Shown here: piece after piece, positions 13,904 to 25,809 of the stretch | Position numbering within the stretch: the stretch's first letter is position 1 | Layout of the letters: every line of letters begins with the position of its first letter | Source of the DNA: Lanius collurio | Lineage: Eukaryota > Chordata > Aves > Passeriformes > Laniidae | Assembly (NCBI GenBank): GCA_020086605.1 | Contig: JACBWW010000016.1 | Location: 10,364,109-10,428,108, forward strand | Direction of reading: 5' to 3' | DNA length: 64,000 bases | The notes under the pieces: generated by a model | Databases searched by the model: none | The model's input: only the letters and a program-made list of their open reading frames with translations | Told to the model about the DNA's origin: nothing | Made by a program: the position numbers and the translations under genes

Positions 13904-16900
13904 CCAAAACCAGAGAGTACCAAACATGATGTTCAACTTGATGGTTTTTGGGACTCCTTTGCACTCATATTTAGGGCTTTGGGGTTTTTTTGGTTCGGTT
14001 TGTTTTTTCAAACTGAGCAGTATGGATGTGTTAAGGCCTGGACAGCACAGGCCAGTACAAAAAGACCTCTGTGCTGAAGGCATGCAACTATAGCAATTTC
14101 CATTTTAAGATTATTTCCAGTTTCCACCATTAAAACAGTGAGCAGTTTGCCATGAGTCATGCCACCAATATTAAGTCCAGAAGCTGCCAGTCCTTGCCAC
14201 AGTCTCAGCAATTCTCTGTGTGGGAGGGGAGGTAGGCTGCCTCTCCATCCAAGCAAGTGGGAGTATCAGCAGTAAGGACTCCTCCCTTTTGAGAACTGTT
14301 GCAAACATTCTATTTTGCTGGATGGAATTCAAAGGGATCTGCACTCATAGCAAGCCTCTCCCTTCCCCTTAGCCCAGCTGAGAGAAAGAAAGGCATAATG
14401 GATATTAAATGAGGTCAAGACTGAGGGAACGCAACTGGTTCCTGCCTTCTAGGGTAGAGAAGCAGCCCAGTTACAGGGATCACCACTCTTCAAGGCTGGT
14501 GTAAAGGAATCACATTCCTTTACAGGAATATCCTGTCAGAAGCAGGACACTTGTACTAACCTGCTTTCAGGTACCTCACCTTGCTGAAGGGACCAGGATT
14601 TTATTCTCTTTGCTTTTCTGAGATATAATTGCCTGGCTGACCACTCTGCAGCACTGTGTGTCACTATGGGTAATTTACAGAGAGATGGGAAGCTCTTGGA
14701 CTGAACTAATTGCTAACAAGCTAAACATACCTTAAAGGACTAGCTAGCTGAATTTTCTTAAACAGACAAGAAGAACATCAGTCCTGACAAGTCTCTTTCA
14801 TGTTGACTCTGGAAAGAAGAAAGTACATTTAAACCCTTCTAGGACACCAAAGGCCTGGGAACAGGATGATACTATTGTGAATAAAATTGTTTTCACCCCT
14901 TAGTCAGATGTAGCTATTGTTCAATAAATCTCTGTCCGAGAAGGACCACTAAGTACTACTATATAGTTCACATGGTCTTTGGTACCAAGAGATCTGGCTC
15001 TAGCTCTTTTCTCTGTGAAGAGTTTCCTTTGGCCACCCTGTTCTTTCAATTACACCAACCACCCATAGCAGATAGGATCAGTACTGTGAACTGGTTGTAT
15101 TTAGCACAGGTCACAGAGTAAGCACAATGTTCCTCAGGAAGCACTGATAACAAAGATGGCATAAAACTTCAGTCTTCCTGTACTGAACAGCTCTGCCCCA
15201 TATCTCATCAGTAAGCAATGACCTTTGTGGAGGTTCAACTGCAGCCTTCAGAGTGAGCTGGCAAGATGAACCATTGGAAATGAAATGAAGACACAGGGCT
15301 GTGTACCTGTGCCTTTGGTGTATGTGGAGAAACTACTCTACTAACACCATAAGACAGACATTTCTTGTATGCTCTTACCTTGATTAAAATGTAAAGCAAA
15401 TGGTTTGTTTTCTTTCTACTGTTGAAGACCACTCAAGCGCTGAGTTGACTGTGCTCTTCGGTGGCACCACAGCATTTCACTCACAAGCAGAAACAGTTTA
15501 ATCAGTCAGGATATACAAAAATAGACTGAAGACGTTGTTGAATGGTCCCAGGAAGCTACAGTTATCAGGGCTGTAAAAAATGGTTCCTTCCTCTTCCTTT
15601 ATTGTGCCTGGTCTTGAGCAGAGACCAGGTAGAAACATGCATTTAGAACAGAAGAAGAAAATATCTTACATTGTGCATAAATAAGGTAAGTTCTCCAAAC
15701 ATCTCTAAGCCATTTGTCAGCCTGTGCACCTGAAAAGCTTTGAGATAAACAGGCACACATTGAGAGGTATTTAACAACAGTTAAAAAATAAAAATTCAAC
15801 AAAAATTCACCATCATGAACAAAAACCCAGATTTTTCTTGAAGACCTGAATAAAGTCTATTTTGTGAAAACCTATTCCAGCAAAAAATAACACATATATG
15901 ATGATACAAACATCACTTGGCCAGTGATTTATTTTGCTCAGTCTTGAAGCACCAAATGACATTTGTGATAATGTCATAGGGGGAAAATGTTTAACTGCCT
16001 CCTGGATTTACCTGGCACATGAAAGCTGTAATTCTAAAAATAATGACAATGATATTCCATTTATACTTCTTGTGTCATCCAAGTTAATTCTTCTGGTTTT
16101 CTAACTACACAGGAATATCTGTAACCATAAAGCTACAGTCAGTACTGGAGACTAACAGTTTAAAATAGGAAGTTGGAATTTCACCCACTTGGCAGCCAGC
16201 TTCTGAACCACAAGTGGTGCAATGTGATTAACCACAGCTCAGCTTCTGAGCTGGGAGCCCTTGGCATGTTTGTTGCAGGCTGAGCACACATACCCTCAGG
16301 ATGAGGCTTTCACCTTGCCTGTGCAGACAGCAATCCCAGCAAAGATGTCATTTACAAAGAGTTCACCTAAGTCAACGCCACTTAACCTGGTAAGAGAGAA
16401 AAGACTATTAAACCACCAGAGCTTTTCCCAGCACACACAGTGGTTCCAGCCCAAACCCTGGTCATATCTGGTTCACCAGGGAAATGCACTGGCATCACTG
16501 TTAAAAGTGACATATGTGGCTGTGGAGTCCAGGTTACACCGCTTCATTTTAGACATATACAAATTAGATGTCTTATCACTCAAATGCTTTCTCTAGAGGA
16601 TGCACATCTCCAGAAGGCATTTCAAATCTTAGGTCAGTTAAACTGCCCTTTTTAACAATCTCTCCCTCCCCCATAACTAGAAAGCCAAGGGTGATGCAGT
16701 ATCCTCAAATAGATCCCTAATGCTTGGTGGCAGAAGTCACTTTTCATTTGATGCCCCTAGTTCAGAGAAGCAAAATGGCATTTCTTGGCTAGTGATGAAT
16801 CAGAAAATACCTGTTTATCTAACCTTAAATGCCAAATCACACCTCTTCAAGGGTTTTTGTCTGATCAGTCAGCCCAGGTAGGCTGCCTCCTGGCCATCTG

Positions 16901-17487
16901 CATCCCTGGTCCTGTGGAGTCTGCATAGAGCTGTTGACCTGCTCAAGATGGCTGGAAGCCCTGGCAAGTCCTTGCAAACTGGCTACAACTGAGAACCAAC
17001 ACCAGCACGAGACAAGGTTTTGCCTGTAGTACCAAGACAGAACTCCACAAGTGCCCAACCATACAGGTCTACTGAGACTGCAGCAACAAGAGATTTTTGC
17101 TGAATAAAATTCAAAAAAAAAAAGAAAAGGGAAGGGCTAATAGACAAGTGAACCTATTCATGTTTTTTTCTTGGCAATAATATAAAATTTAAAATATTAA
17201 TTATGTACATTTAAAAGGCTAAGGATAGAAGATAGAGGCTGCAGGGTGCAATTTCTGCAAACCTGAAATAATATATCCATCTCAAACCAATTCATATTTA
17301 TTAGCAGAATAAATCCCTAAATTTCTTTCAGAAATTCTCATCAACCCAAACATTGTTCCAGGCTCCAGACCAACAAACAGATCTGAAAACTTATGTCAGA
17401 GAACCCTGTTAAAAGTGTTATTAAAGTGATCTGCATGTATTTTCCTCTCTTCTGTGGAAAAGCCTGTTTTTGAACATTTTATCAAAT

Positions 17488-17503
17488 GCTGCCCTCTAGT
17501 GAA
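17488..17503 (-). promoter_or_regulatory. CTCF-like motif
   Basis: The minus strand reads TTCACTAGAGGGCAGC, which fits the CTCF core CCASYAGRKGGCRS at all but one core position. It is a single motif match; binding is unproven. Confidence 0.4.
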
Positions 17504-20500
17504 CATCTGGCTTCCAGATGAACATACAGACAGAAACAGTTGTATGGTCTAAATGAGAAACTTAATTAAAATAACTAAAGTGCACACCAGTCAAGACAAA
17601 GGAGTCAAAAGAGATGTCTGATTCATTACTAGAAATTCTTACATTGTTCTATTATTGTTGGTGATTTTTTTCCATTACTATTTTATAAACACCTGAATTT
17701 AGTGTATCTAGCTATTACAATGTATTTTGTATCCTCCACATCTCCAGCATCTTGCCAGCAGACATTTGGATTTCATATGTTCAGTTTTAAAGATATGTTT
17801 CACCATTCTTTAGACTCTCTAACATCATACAGGTAGCTTGCTCAGAGTTAAATTCTGAACCTTAAATTAGCCAGCAAGATAGCAGAGTTCAATGGCATTG
17901 TATAGAAACAAGTGTGTAAGGGAACAATAATATCAGTGAAAAATGTCTACCACCATGTTTGATTCATATTATTCTTTCTCCTTTTCCCTTGAAAGGGATA
18001 TCTCCCATGCTTCACTTGCTTACACAAAATTTAAGCTTCTGATTCCTACCCATTGATGAAAAGAACTGCACTGACTCAGAAGAATGGAATTCTCATAAAC
18101 CACAGGTATCATTTAAAAAATCCAAACCAACACAAACTAAACCTCTCCAGCTCCCACAATAACAGGCATTTAATAGATTCCAACCTGTTAACATTTACAC
18201 TAGTTCAATGTTTTAATAGTATTGGTTTTATTTCTCCATCAAGTAGTAATATCACCCATTAAGGTAGAATTAGTTGCCTTATGGTTTATGAGTAGCATTT
18301 AAGTAGAGGGGTTTGTTTTTCATGGGATAATTTTCTTTTAAGTGCACACTGGTAATGTGCTCCAATGCTCAGCTTTCCTCCTTTTGCATATGCTAAGTAA
18401 GTTCTTTCAGCAATAAAATAACAACCCATCACTTATTACTGCAGACCAAAATTCCGTGTGTAACAGGGTCATAAGAAAGCACTTCTTTAAGGTCCTTGAA
18501 TAGAACACTTGTATTTTAACAGAGGTACATGAAATAAAACATGTAACACAAAAAATCACTTTTCCAGTCACTGCCACAAAATAAATATTCTGCCCACTAT
18601 AGCGGTAGGCAGTCAAGTGAATTAGTTTGAAGCCTCATCCTCCAATCCATCTTAGAGACGTATGGATTTATAAGGTGGGAGATATCAGCATTCTACACAT
18701 GGGAAGTAGCCAAATCTTGGCAGCTGCTTGATTTTTTTTTTCTTCCATGATACCAACATGCTGGAGATTTTCACTGCAAAGGAAAAATGATGACAAAGAA
18801 TGGCAAGTCTTCAGAAGAACTGGCAAATCTAAGAGGATCCAGTTCCAGGTGGCTACCCTCATACAGCTTTGGGAGGTCTGCCTTTTAGAAGATGCTTAGC
18901 ACTTACCTCTTTAAAAATAGGCTCTTTTCAAGCTTCTCTAATGAAATACTACCCAACAGAGATGCCTGGTGGCACAGTATATTTTTGAAACTGCTGGTGT
19001 GACAGCTTTGATTTTAGCTTTATATCTGCATCTGAAAAAGACAAGAATGATGAAAAAACAAACCAACAACAAAAAAAACCAAACTGTGAGAAACAGGGAG
19101 AAAATTAAATTTAAGAAAATGGAAAATTCAGGTTTTTGTTCAATTTATTTCATGCAAAATATAAATCACTATCATGTAAAATGATCTGCTAGGTGTGTCA
19201 AAATCAAGGCTTTATATCATGCAAATATCTGTTGAAGATCGTAGACAAAAATGCAGCACTGACAGTGACTTTTCATTCACAACTTCCATGGGTCACTCAG
19301 TCCTTAGACCTCTGACGTGACTCTGTGGAAGGGATTTTTCACGAAGGTACGCAGGAACACAGATGCATGACTGGAATAAAATCAGGAAGCAAAAGCCAAA
19401 AGACAGACTAAAATACTACCCAAATACATAAAGTTTCAATAATCTGTTTTATGCTTCTGTAAGAGTGCAGAGCAAGTGCAGGAATCATTTTCAGTTTTGA
19501 CAGAAGACTGCCTTTTCCTTTCTTTCATTCTGCCTTCTAGGCAACAAGAGAGTCCTCAGTAACACTCCTGCCTCAAAATGACAGTTTGCTCACTCTCCAG
19601 TGAATGTGTATATGACCAGGATTCGGGGACAAAGACGGCTGGATGGATCATTAGCTTTGCTTGGTAAAGGCCTAGCACTGGCAGGGAGAGCAAAGAAAAA
19701 ACTGATCCATTGCTCCCCAAACACTCACTAAAAGGAATCCATAGACTGCACTGTAGACTTAAACAGACTTAATTATGGCATATGGAGATTAATGAACTCC
19801 ATAATTTGTGCAATGTGGAAAGCACTGGCATCCCGCACAATGAAGAAATTTTGAATAAACACGGCTTTGCCCTTGCAGAAAGACTCCCAGTGCTGTGTGT
19901 GGGATGGAATGCAACAAGCCTTGGCTGCACCTTACCCACCTGAGTGGCTGAGTACAACTTGAGCAATATAATATGCAAGGCAACTAATCCCTAGTGCCAG
20001 TTCTTGTGATTTTATTCCAAATTACATCAGTTTTAGATAATTTCTTGCCTGTGGTTCTCTGTCAGTATAGAGTGGTCTTATGGAGACTGAATCAGTGCTG
20101 AAATGAGGGCTTTGCTGGGAATGATTCTGCCCAGTTGGTGCAGTAGCTCATTAAAATCTGCCTCCAGCGAGCTACAGCCCCCTACCACTGCTCCTTCTGA
20201 TACCCAAGCTGTGTCACTTACACACAACTTCTGCTGTTCCCCCCTGCCCACTCAGGCATGGATCTGCGCTGCCCATGAAACTCAGTGTCATTAGTTTGAT
20301 GGGGGGCCCTGGGCAGAACTGTGTACCCAACTCCAATGCTCACCCTCCTCCTAGAGCATGGGCAGCTGCAGAAAGAGCTGCAGAGCTCTGCTCTTTCCTA
20401 CAGTGTTTCCTATCTGACCAGCACAAAGTTACAGCCAGTTTGTGCTGGGCTTCTGTGCTAGCTAAACACCTGCTAATTCCATAACCTCCCTGTCCACCAA

Positions 20501-21909
20501 AACCTCACTGCAATTAGATTTTTCTTTCCTGAATGTCACCAATGACAAGTTATGTCACTGCTCACAAAATACTAATTAGAGTTCTTATCCCACAACCAAG
20601 CATTGAGATGCTTTGCATGTTTCAAAGGAGCACATCACAACAGCACTGGATGCCATTTAACCAACCTGGATAAACTCACACCAGCAGCCATAAAGTAGAT
20701 TAATTTTTCTAAATATTTCCTTGAGAAGAGTGTCAAAAGGAACATTTTGCCACCTGCACAAAGACAACTTCCATCCTGACAGCTCTACAGCATGACCAAA
20801 TGAGGCTGAGAGAACGACCTTCCTCCAAGGTCTACTGTGCACCGAAATTGCACATCCCAGGCCTTTCAAGTTTCACATTTACTCAAGACTCCTTAACTAA
20901 TCTGTACCCCTGTAAACACTGGAGATAGCACTTCCTAATCCACACAAATATGAGAAGAGAGAAATCAAATCAGGGGTTAAATATTATCTCCCAAATATAT
21001 GGGTCAGAAATCCAAAGTACATCAAAAATTACTTTGCATGTACTATTCCCAAAGTTGGTTTGTAAAAACCCCCAATATAGCTAATTATTCCATTAGCTAG
21101 TCAAAAAGCTTCATCATCCCTCCTCATTTAAGGTGGATTTTCAGTAATGGCACATGTAGTCAAGCATCTTATACAATTCATTGCTGACCCTATGCCTCCT
21201 CGTCTGCTCAGCTGCAGTCTGTTGCCTACTGTTCACAGTGAAAAATCCATGATTGACCTTACAACCAGCAGCATTCTGGCAGGCATCACACACCCTTGGC
21301 ATAGTTAGGAGCAGTGCCCCTTCCATGAGTTAGTCACATGCTTTTCGTCCCCTTAATTTACACAAATAGATGGTTTAACTCTACTCAGACTTGGCTTTAG
21401 GTTGCAAAGATGAAATGTGTTTTTTATATGGATGCACATGCATGTTTACAAAACACAGCTCTTGAAGTCGCAAAAAATCTGCATAAAGTCTTTTTCACCT
21501 GCAAAATGATATTTAGGTAATATTCATGCCAATATCTATTCAGGTAAATACTAAGATAGTAAAATCATCACTATCAAATAGCTTCCAAATCAAGTACGGT
21601 ATTTTACTTCCCCTTCAAAGAGTGACAAAAATCCATTGATTGCAGTGGAAGAAACTCTGACATCTAAACAGCCACTACCTGCCAAATATGTAGCCCTGTT
21701 AGTATTTTGCAATTAAAAAGAATTAAAATAACACAAAAAGAGCAATTAAATCTTATTACAAACTCTTTTTGGCTTTGCTTATTAGTCTCCATTGTTTTCA
21801 GAGACCTGTCATGAAAATGACAGATATGTTGACTGTTGTCTCACCTTTACCAAAGAAAAATTCTGTTTTGTTTGAAAATTTACTTAAGAAAATGCTCCCA
21901 GGTTAAGAC

Positions 21910-21973
21910 CTTGTATGCCAAGTTTCAGCCCAGAGTGAATTTTTATGACCGAGTTATAAACCTTTGAAAATAA
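21910..21973 (+). repeat. Copy B of the same unnamed old dispersed repeat
   Basis: Around AAGTTTCAGCCCAGAGTG ... GAGTTATAAACCTTTG. It has the same orientation as copy A. The last 14 aligned bases of the core (AGTTATAAACCTTT) are identical. The older family could be the 3' end of a CR1/L3-like LINE, but that is inference. Confidence 0.5.
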
Positions 21974-24834
21974 GAAACTAATACTGCCAGGATTTAAAAT
22001 AATAGAAAATGTTTCACATAATATAAATCTATAAGCAGAGCATTATATTTAAGTCTTAATATCTACATAGTTGGATTATCTTATATCTTGACAATCATAC
22101 TAAGTAATCTTGCCTCCTTTCCCCTTCTTCTGATTCAGTGTTTCATTCTTATGCATTAACAATGCTCTGGGCCATAAAATACTGTATTAATATTAGTTTG
22201 TCACAGTAGACTAAATTTAGAACAACTCATTAATATGGGAGAGTAAAAGGCATTCTGCCAGGAGTGTGAGTGACTCTACAAGCTCTTAAGGCTATAAGTT
22301 ATGCAGATATGCCACTTGAACTAGAGAGCTAGAAATTCCTTTTGTTATTAATAAGAGATTCTATTAGTTGAAGCCATTTCTATTTCTAATTAAGAAATGT
22401 GGAAAAAGGCAATTTTACCACTGGAAGTATCTCTGATGTGTAGCCAGAATAAGCCACATGCCATCTTTCTCTGCTTTCTGGTCAGATAGGATTAGTAGCA
22501 CATGCACAGAATGAATTTTCCCCTGCAGTACACAGGAAAAAAACAAACCTACTATGGTATTTTCTTTGGTACAATCATAATCTGTGCATCGGGAAGAAAG
22601 TCCAGCAACCAGAGCTGTTTCAAAGCAGATCTGATAATGTTTAGAACTGCCCCAGTGAAGAAAGTTTTCATTTTTCACAAATACAGTCTTTCATTCGTAT
22701 AGTTTCATGCCAGTAATGCCTTCTCAAAGGTTGTCAAATATTAATTTTTTTAAATTTAGTCCCTTGCTAAGCTACAAATATTCATGTTTAACACCAAGTA
22801 GCAGTTCAGGGGCTGACAACAGTATGTACCTTTTGAATGATGCATAGAAAGCAGCAGTTAGCACAAAGACAAAGCCACCAGATTGGTCTCAGGGAAACCC
22901 AGTGTCTGAATTTTTCATGATTCCTCCAGCACTTAAAGAATAAGAAACTGGCTACTACTGTTGGGAGATCAGCGTTGTGAAGGTCAGAGCCCAAAACCAT
23001 GCAAGTGAATCAGGTTTTGCCTGGGGAAAGTGAAAAGGGATTTAAGCTGCTTAAGAGAATTATAAAGATTTTTTTAATGCATTTTACAAACACTGTAGTA
23101 GCTAAACAATAGCTATAAAAATGAGGAGAATCATATCCACCTACCATTCATTGCTTGTAAGTCACAAAAGACAGAGCAAAGACTTTTTTTTTTATGTCTG
23201 AAGGCTTAAAACTTCCAGAGATTATTCTTTTACTTATAGACTTCCTATTACCTTTCTTTTGCCTTTTAAGAATTGCAGCTACTTCAGAAGAACACTGATA
23301 AATAGGAATTGCAAAATAAATTCAGTAATTTCTCTGCCCTTAAAAATGCAGTAAAGTGATGTCTTCATTACCCCACAGCCCAGTGTCTTGTGTATGTTTA
23401 TTTTCCATAGCAGACAAACTTTACTTGATCTCATAATTATTTCTAGAAAGTAAAAATTGATTCCAGGGGGAAGAAAAAAAAAAAAAAGAAAAATACCAGA
23501 AACTGCTTAGAAAAACATTACAGTGTTTAAGCAATTGATGGCTTCACCTGTCATCATCTAGTTAAGCTCTTAATGAGTTATTTTCTATTCTTGGTCACAT
23601 CTAATTTTTTTCTTTTTTTTATACAAGTCCCTTTGAACAGCTGGGAGTTACAGCATCCTTTGATCACAGTATTCTGAATTTTCAGTCAAAATGAGGACAT
23701 TTTTGTCCTTACTTGGGCTATTTTTACAAGTCTATTTCCTCAAGTATGTTTTTGGACATTACTTTGCAGGCATACAAGGAAGCAGAACAATTAATGTATA
23801 CACTTTTACATAAATGTTTATAAATTTAGTAAAGGGAAAGAGCTTTGCCACAAGAAACCTCAGCTCTTTTGAAGGCAGTTTTCTAATGATGACCCTTGGC
23901 ATGCTAGCCCACATGGGATTCCTCTGAGAAGAGTCTGATGAAAATTAGTCTATTCTCATTTCAAACAGAATTTTGCTGAAGTCCTGATCAGAGCATCAGC
24001 ATGGAGTCCAGGGAGACAACACACGCTACTTGATTCACTCCGCAGCCTCCCTCTCCTGGTAATTGTTGCAGGAACACATAGTGACAAGACTATAGGATGT
24101 GAGGGGTCTGGATGTACTCAGGCTGTTACTCTCTGTTTAAAGATTTAAACCATCAGGGTATGATAAGGCTTTTTGATGTTCATTGAACATGGAGCTTGGG
24201 TACAGAAGAAGGGGAAAGGGCTTCACCGGAAGGCAATCATCTTTCAGAGCCACAGTAAGACTGAGAGAGGTGGGAAAATCTCAGTCTCAGCATAGACATG
24301 GAACAAAGGGAGATGAAAGGGCTAGGGTGAAGAAGGGGCCAGATCTGGCTGTGAGGCAGAACTTGCACTAAAAGATAGTTCGATGCCTTAAAAAGCAGAA
24401 AAAACATTTAGTGTTCTTGCTCCATTAACATACACTTTTGGCTAAAATTTAACTATTCTGCACATTTTTTACAGTTTATGTTGACACTATGTTTAAACAA
24501 TGCCTCTGGCTTATTTTGAAATTATTTAATGAATGTACTTTGTCAGATGAACATCATTTCCTAATTATACAGGAAAGCATTAAATGATGAGCTATTTTAA
24601 AGCATGGATACAATCTTTTCTTTCCTAAGGGACAAAGCAAAAACAGGCTGGTGCCATACATTGCTGTATAATGTGTATTACTGGGGAGAGGAGTGCAGAC
24701 ATAGAAATTTTCCTTGTCTTGACAACGCAAGGCATCTTAAGACAAACATGAAGAGGCATTACCATCACCAGGTAAGGCGGATTCACCACCATTTCATCAT
24801 CCAGAAGAGAATGACTATTTCCAAGGCTAATTAA

Positions 24835-24932
24835 GGGCCTAATCCTGCACCATGAATGGTGATGAGCACTTTTGATCCTCATTAGCTTTAAAGGGAGATG
24901 AGAGGAATCAGTGGGTCACAGGATCAGGCTCT
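24835..24932. mobile_element. Palindromic MITE-like relic, about 98 bp
   Basis: The left end reads GGGCCTAATCCTGCACC. The right end, reverse-complemented, reads GAGCCTGATCCTGTGACC: about 17 bp of terminal inverted repeat with three mismatches and one indel. The interior (GAGCACTTTTGATCCTCATT, then AAAGGGAGATGAG) is itself imperfectly palindromic. The pattern matches short non-autonomous DNA elements I know from turtle and crocodilian sequences, with the GGGCCTGATCCTGC end. I cannot give the family name with certainty. Confidence 0.65.
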
Positions 24933-25235
24933 AAAATGAAAGAGAGATTTGAAAGAGTCATCTACACAATTTCATAGACTAGGAGGAAGAGAAAGACAGT
25001 TTGATCTGAGCATCACTTGTATGCTCTGGGAGTTTCACAGCACCTCTGCTGTACAGCACTGTAATTTTGTAGGTCCAACAGGCATTTGCCAGCATTAGCT
25101 GCTCTGAAATAAGGGAGAAGGTAAAGGATTCACACAGAAAGCTGAGTGTTAAGCTGATCAAAGTTAGAGATACAGGGATTTATATGCACCTTTCTAGCTA
25201 AGAAACACTACCTGCTTTTTTATACTAATCTCAGT

Positions 25236-25302
25236 GGGCCAAATTTATCCTGATGTAACTCAAAGCATATCAGAAGAATTACTGCAGAGATAAAGCAGAC
25301 CC
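25236..25302. mobile_element. Palindromic MITE-like relic, about 67 bp
   Basis: The left half is GGGCCAAATTTATCCTGATG and continues TAACTC. The right half, GAATTACTGCAGAGATAAAG then CAGACCC, is its imperfect reverse complement. It corresponds to the GGGCCAAATTCATCCC-type palindromic repeat seen in reptile-lineage genomes. A CAGT at both borders (25232-25235 and 25302-25305) could be a target-site duplication but is too short to rely on. Confidence 0.6.
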
Positions 25303-25364
25303 AGTCTCCCTGTGATGTTATTTATAATCTGTATGTTTTGCTCTATAAGAGCATATATACTTGG

Positions 25365-25470
25365 AGGGTTGCCTAACTGCAGTCACTTACAAGGGTGCAA
25401 GAGTCTATTGACTTCAGCAAAGCTAATTCTGAGTTTGATGAAGGAGATTCATATCAAAGAAGTAACATGG
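25365..25470. mobile_element. Possible fourth palindromic relic
   Basis: The segment GAGTCTATTGACTTCAGC then AAAGCTAATTCTGAG recalls the CCATTGACTTCAATGGAG-type centre of the same class of elements, and it lies between two clearer relics. The arms do not pair well by eye, so boundaries and identity are uncertain. Confidence 0.3.
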
Positions 25471-25718
25471 ACTATTCCTAAAAATCATTCCTATATATTC
25501 ACTGATGTTCTTAACTTGGCATTAAGAGCTGCATTAATACTTACATTAGGCTGTGCATTCCCCTTCAAATCTGAAGTCTGACATCCTTTCTTTAACAGCT
25601 AAGTGCCTTATATGATCTGTTGTGAGACTTGGTCCTGCTAAGTGTACATACTGTGACCAGTCTGCTTCGGAAAAAATGCTTAGCACACATTTTGTTGGCT
25701 TTCAAATCCAAGGTTGGC

Positions 25719-25809
25719 ATTTTCCAAAGCATTTAAGAGACTCAGGCATGTAAGTCCTACTGAAAGTCAATGAGACATGTCTTCCTAAATCAGCTAGGTT
25801 TTCTGAATG
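25719..25809. mobile_element. Palindromic MITE-like relic, about 90 bp
   Basis: The left arm has CATTTTCCAAAGCATTTAAG then AGACTCAGG. The centre has AAGTCCTACTGAAAGTCAAT. The right arm has CTTCCTAAATCAGCTAGG then TTTTCTGAATG. This follows the layout of the palindromic element with ends like ATTTTCAAAAGCACTTAGG and a centre AAGTCCCATTGAAAGTCAATGGG. It is heavily decayed, and the arms pair only partly. Confidence 0.55.

Larger units (their letters stand above)
6429..24834. other. Non-coding stretch with candidate regulatory blocks
   Basis: No CR1 copy and no gene seen. AT-rich blocks at 7.0-8.9 kb have octamer and TAATTA motifs, and a TAATTA cluster lies near 8940. The stretch also holds the 11.83-kb palindrome, the 17.49-kb CTCF-like motif and copy B of the old repeat at 21.91 kb. 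The part around 20.1-20.5 kb is visibly richer in GC but carries nothing I can name. Confidence 0.6.
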
